A DNA stretch of 64,000 nt. Origin: Candidatus Riesia pediculischaeffi (GTDB taxonomy: Bacteria > Pseudomonadota > Gammaproteobacteria > Enterobacterales > Enterobacteriaceae). Shown one piece after another: positions 61,209-64,000 of the stretch. The translations under genes and the position numbers were made by a program. The stretch's first letter is position 1. Each line of letters starts with the position of its first letter. The stretch is taken from contig NZ_CP012839.1 of assembly GCF_002073895.1 (NCBI RefSeq), forward strand, positions 415,486-479,485. Direction: 5' to 3'. The notes under the pieces are model-generated. The model was not told where the DNA came from and searched no databases. It worked only from the letters and a program-made list of their open reading frames with translations.

Positions 61209-63050
61209 ATGTGCGGAATCATAGGAGCGATATCTCGACGTAATATCGTAAAAATATTAATTGATGGGCTCTATAGATTAGAGTACCGAGGTTACGATTC
61301 AGTAGGTTTAGCTGTAATCGATGAAAAATCAGAGTTTATACGAGTTCGTGAAGTAGGAAAAACCAAGATTCTAGATGAAAAAATAAGAAATCTCTCTATA
61401 TTTGGTAAGATAGGAATCGCTCATACTAGATGGGCGACTCATGGAAGATTAAATAAGAGAAACGCTCATCCACATATATCTAATAATATCTCGGTAGTTC
61501 ATAATGGAATCGTAGAAAATTATCGGGAATTGAAGGAGTGGCTGAAAGGTAAACAGTACAAGTTCTTTTCCGAAACCGATAGCGAGGTGATAGCTCATCT
61601 GTTACATTGGGAAACCCAAAAAAACAGAGATTTAATTGTTGCTGTTCGAAAAGTTGTTCTTACATTACGAGGCAACTACAGCATAATAGTAATGGATAAA
61701 AGATATCCAGAGAAACTAATATCGGCTAGAACTTTAAGTCCTTTGATCATAGGTCTCGGAACCGAAGAAAATTTTCTTGCATCTGATCAAGTCGCGTTAA
61801 CCCCGATTGCTAGCAGATTTCTGTTTTTAGAAGAAAATGAAATTGCAGAAATCTCTAGCAACTCTGTAAAAATCCTAGATTTCGAGGGAAACGTAGTTGA
61901 TAAGAGAGAAGTTAGCTGTCTAACTCATCAAGATATACCGAATATAGGATCATATCGGTGTTATATGGAAAAGGAGATATACGAACAACCCTCCGTTATA
62001 GAAAATCTGATAAAAGATCGGTTCGATAAAAAGAAAAACATATTTTTCTCAGAACTTAAGGGTGGTGAGATAAATGAGATACTCTCTAAAGTGGAACATA
62101 TTCAAATAGTTGCTTGTGGAACTTCTTACAATGCAGGAATGGTTGGAAAGTATTGGTTTGAATCTTTTACGGATATTTCTTGCAATGTAGAATTTGCATC
62201 AGAATATTGTTATCGAGATCATGTACTCATCAAGAACAGCCTCTTAATCACGATTTCTCAGTCTGGAGAAACGGCCGATACGATATCTGCGTTGAATATA
62301 TCAAGAAAATTAAATTACATTTCCAATCTAGCGATTTGTAACGTTTCTAACTCTCATTTAGTGAGAGAATCAAGATTTTCAATCATGACAAAGGCTGGAA
62401 TAGAGATCAGTGTGGCCTCTAGTAAATCTTTTATTTCTCAGTTAACCACTTTGTTGCTATTGATAGCTTATATCAGAAGAATCAGAAACGGTAAAGATGA
62501 CGATTTTCAAGAAGCTATACTTTTATCTTTAAAAAAGCTATCCTTTCAAGTTGAAGAATTGCTCCTGACTTACAGAACTAGAATGGAGCTTCTCATTTCT
62601 AACTTACGTGACGAACAAAATGTTCTTATACTCGGAAGAGGTGATCAATTTCCAATCGCTATGGAAGGAGCTTTAAAGTTGAAGGAAATTACTTACATTC
62701 ATGCGGAAGCTAGCGCTGCAGGAGAATTAAAACACGGTCCTTTAGCTTTAGTTGATGAAAAAATTCCGATTGTTATGATTGTTCCTCATAACAGAACTCT
62801 CAACAAACTTCTGTCAAATATAGAAGAAATAAGGTCTAGAAGAGGAATGTTGTACATCCTGACCGATAGTAGGATATCTATTCAAGAGGATACGAGGACT
62901 AAAATAATTTCTTTTTTTAACATAGAGGAAATCGTATCTCCTATATTTTATGCCATCCCATTTCAGCTGTTAGCTTATGATATCGCTCTATCCAAAAAAA
63001 TCGATATAGATAGACCGAGAAATTTAGCCAAATCTGTTACCGTAGAGTAA
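61209..63050 (+). CDS. glmS: Glucosamine-6-phosphate synthase (isomerising)
   Basis: GlmS makes glucosamine-6-phosphate from fructose-6-phosphate and glutamine, entering amino-sugar synthesis. The protein has 613 residues (609 in E. coli). The N-terminal nucleophile is the Cys of Met-Cys-Gly-Ile-Ile-Gly, with Arg-Gly-Tyr-Asp-Ser, Thr-Arg-Trp-Ala-Thr-His-Gly and His-Asn-Gly-Ile-Val-Glu-Asn. Two sugar-isomerase domains carry Ala-Cys-Gly-Thr-Ser-Tyr, Ser-Gln-Ser-Gly-Glu-Thr-Ala-Asp-Thr, and Glu-Leu-Lys-His-Gly-Pro. The C-terminus is Leu-Ala-Lys-Ser-Val-Thr-Val-Glu, as in E. coli. A strong hairpin follows immediately. Confidence 0.98.
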   Translation: MCGIIGAISRRNIVKILIDGLYRLEYRGYDSVGLAVIDEKSEFIRVREVGKTKILDEKIRNLSIFGKIGIAHTRWATHGRLNKRNAHPHISNNISVVHNGIVENYRELKEWLKGKQYKFFSETDSEVIAHLLHWETQKNRDLIVAVRKVVLTLRGNYSIIVMDKRYPEKLISARTLSPLIIGLGTEENFLASDQVALTPIASRFLFLEENEIAEISSNSVKILDFEGNVVDKREVSCLTHQDIPNIGSYRCYMEKEIYEQPSVIENLIKDRFDKKKNIFFSELKGGEINEILSKVEHIQIVACGTSYNAGMVGKYWFESFTDISCNVEFASEYCYRDHVLIKNSLLITISQSGETADTISALNISRKLNYISNLAICNVSNSHLVRESRFSIMTKAGIEISVASSKSFISQLTTLLLLIAYIRRIRNGKDDDFQEAILLSLKKLSFQVEELLLTYRTRMELLISNLRDEQNVLILGRGDQFPIAMEGALKLKEITYIHAEASAAGELKHGPLALVDEKIPIVMIVPHNRTLNKLLSNIEEIRSRRGMLYILTDSRISIQEDTRTKIISFFNIEEIVSPIFYAIPFQLLAYDIALSKKIDIDRPRNLAKSVTVE

Positions 63051-63052
63051 AA

Positions 63053-63073
63053 TGACAGATTAAAAATCTGTCA
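63053..63073. terminator. Bidirectional terminator hairpin between glmS and endA
   Basis: A 9-bp perfect inverted repeat (TGACAGATT / AATCTGTCA) with a three-base loop starts 3 bases after the glmS stop and ends exactly before the endA stop. On the minus strand it is followed by TTTT. It is the clearest terminator-like structure in the window. Confidence 0.65.
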
Positions 63074-63847
63074 CTATTGCACTGTAAAAGCATTTTTCTG
63101 AAGATGTCGTATTTTTTTTATTTTCAAAAAACAATGATCTTTCAAACCCGTTATTTTCTCTATCCTTAACGATTTCTGTATTTCCCAATCACTCACTGGG
63201 TACTTTATATTCCATAAAATCATTTCTTCAAGATGTTTTTTGGGCATCTTTAAACGATATTTTTTGACCATATAAAGGACAACTCTAGCGATTTGTCCTT
63301 TTACTTCATCTCTCGGCTCGAATATTCTTCTTTGAAAATCTATTTTACTTTTGCACGTTCCGTAAGTATATGGAACATAAGATCTAACTTTTGAATATTG
63401 AAAGTTTTTCCGATCGTTATTGATCTCTCCTATCACTGGAGCAATATTATATAGATCTGATTCCATCCTTTGAAATTCTTTATCTTTTAATGTACAATAC
63501 TTTCTCCCTCCTTGTTTCCAACAAGGACGATATTTTCCAAATCTTGAAACGGGAACGATATGTTCCCATTCTATGTGCTTGGCCCTATCCATATTTTTTC
63601 TTACCTGATAACCACATTTGTTAAGGTCAACTTCTCCAGAAGATCCGTTTTTTTTCCAAACCCAATTACATCCACAGTATAAGGTTCCTTGTTTTCCTTG
63701 AGATTGATCAAAAAAGATGTACTGTTTTGCAATTTTTTTTGTCTGTTCAAAGTTGAAATTACATGTGGTAGATCTGATCGTTCCGCTAAAGAATTGGATA
63801 GAAAAGAAAATAAGAAATACTCTTTTTAAAAATGAATTGAATAACAT
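63074..63847 (-). CDS. endA: Periplasmic endonuclease I
   Basis: EndA is a periplasmic non-specific DNase of the beta-beta-alpha metal fold. The 257-residue protein (235 in E. coli) begins with a basic, hydrophobic signal peptide. Family positions are well kept: Thr-Leu-Tyr-Cys-Gly-Cys, Cys-Gly-Tyr-Gln-Val-Arg-Lys, the catalytic Glu-Trp-Glu-His-Ile-Val-Pro, Cys-Trp-Lys-Gln-Gly-Gly-Arg-Lys, and Met-Glu-Ser-Asp-Leu-Tyr-Asn with the metal-binding Asn-Asp-Arg-Lys-Asn-Phe. The C-terminus is Lys-rich and about twenty residues longer than usual. It converges on glmS. Such a nuclease is a surprising survivor in a reduced genome; nucleotide scavenging is one possible use. Confidence 0.94.
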   Translation of the reverse strand: MLFNSFLKRVFLIFFSIQFFSGTIRSTTCNFNFEQTKKIAKQYIFFDQSQGKQGTLYCGCNWVWKKNGSSGEVDLNKCGYQVRKNMDRAKHIEWEHIVPVSRFGKYRPCWKQGGRKYCTLKDKEFQRMESDLYNIAPVIGEINNDRKNFQYSKVRSYVPYTYGTCKSKIDFQRRIFEPRDEVKGQIARVVLYMVKKYRLKMPKKHLEEMILWNIKYPVSDWEIQKSLRIEKITGLKDHCFLKIKKIRHLQKNAFTVQ

Positions 63848-64000
63848 TTGTCCTGTTGTGAAGAATAATTTTATAATGATGGTGCGACAGTTAGATCTTT
63901 ATCCAAAGATACTCTTATAATTGATCGAAAGTATGAAATCTATAGTACCATTTATATTAAGCAATGATTTATCGTTGTACGGTGAACGAACAAATTCGTG
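63848..64000. other. Window end upstream of endA; possible start of another gene
   Basis: A plus-strand ATG at 63933 opens a frame (Met-Lys-Ser-Ile-Val-Pro-Phe-Ile-Leu-Ser) that continues to the window edge, 22 codons. On the minus strand another frame is open from the edge to about 63900. Neither is long enough to identify. Confidence 0.25.

Overview
The window reads as a piece of a reduced, AT-rich chromosome from an obligate gammaproteobacterial (Enterobacterales-type) endosymbiont. Almost every readable protein is closest, by my memory of the families, to its Escherichia coli counterpart, often at nearly identical length (YidC 548, GyrB 804, GapA 331, XthA 268, PykF 470, GlmU 456 residues). 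Short islands of E. coli gene order survive, separated by long gene-free, A/T-rich stretches. I see no transposons, phage genes, CRISPR arrays, tRNA or rRNA genes. An insect symbiont of the Riesia/Blochmannia/Wigglesworthia kind is plausible, but the genus cannot be fixed from this sequence alone.

Layout: the 3' end of ppiD and a YqhA-family membrane protein; then mnmE-yidC-yidD-rnpA-rpmH on the minus strand, facing away from dnaN and gyrB (dnaA and recF are absent from their usual places); asd and digH; gmk-recG (rpoZ, spoT and trmH gone); dapA and upp; an MgtE membrane domain; trhP and aroH; the complete suf operon with ldtE, lpp and pykF in E. coli order; grxD, tyrS, fabI, gapA; the ghost of sppA; xthA; lysS-prfB-recJ; ubiH, rpiA; lpd-aceF-aceE; guaB-guaA; mnmG and, with the ATP synthase operon missing between them, glmU-glmS; finally endA.

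The genes fit a translating, respiring cell that still makes a cell wall: peptidoglycan supply and remodelling (asd, dapA, glmS, glmU, digH, ldtE, lpp), fatty acids (fabI), guanine nucleotides (guaB, guaA, gmk) and uracil salvage (upp), lower glycolysis and pyruvate dehydrogenase (gapA, pykF, aceE, aceF, lpd), Fe-S assembly (suf, grxD), tRNA wobble modification (mnmE, mnmG, trhP) and a few DNA repair enzymes (recG, recJ, xthA).

The most striking pattern is that three otherwise intact genes, digH, sufA and recJ, are each put out of frame by exactly one nucleotide inside a long A or T homopolymer (A11, T8 and A9 in the coding strand). This is the arrangement expected where RNA polymerase slippage restores the frame, as described for other AT-rich endosymbionts, although homopolymer sequencing error must be excluded. 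Several enzymes also lack family-typical residues (DapA, UbiH, AceF, GrxD), and sppA can be caught in the middle of decay.
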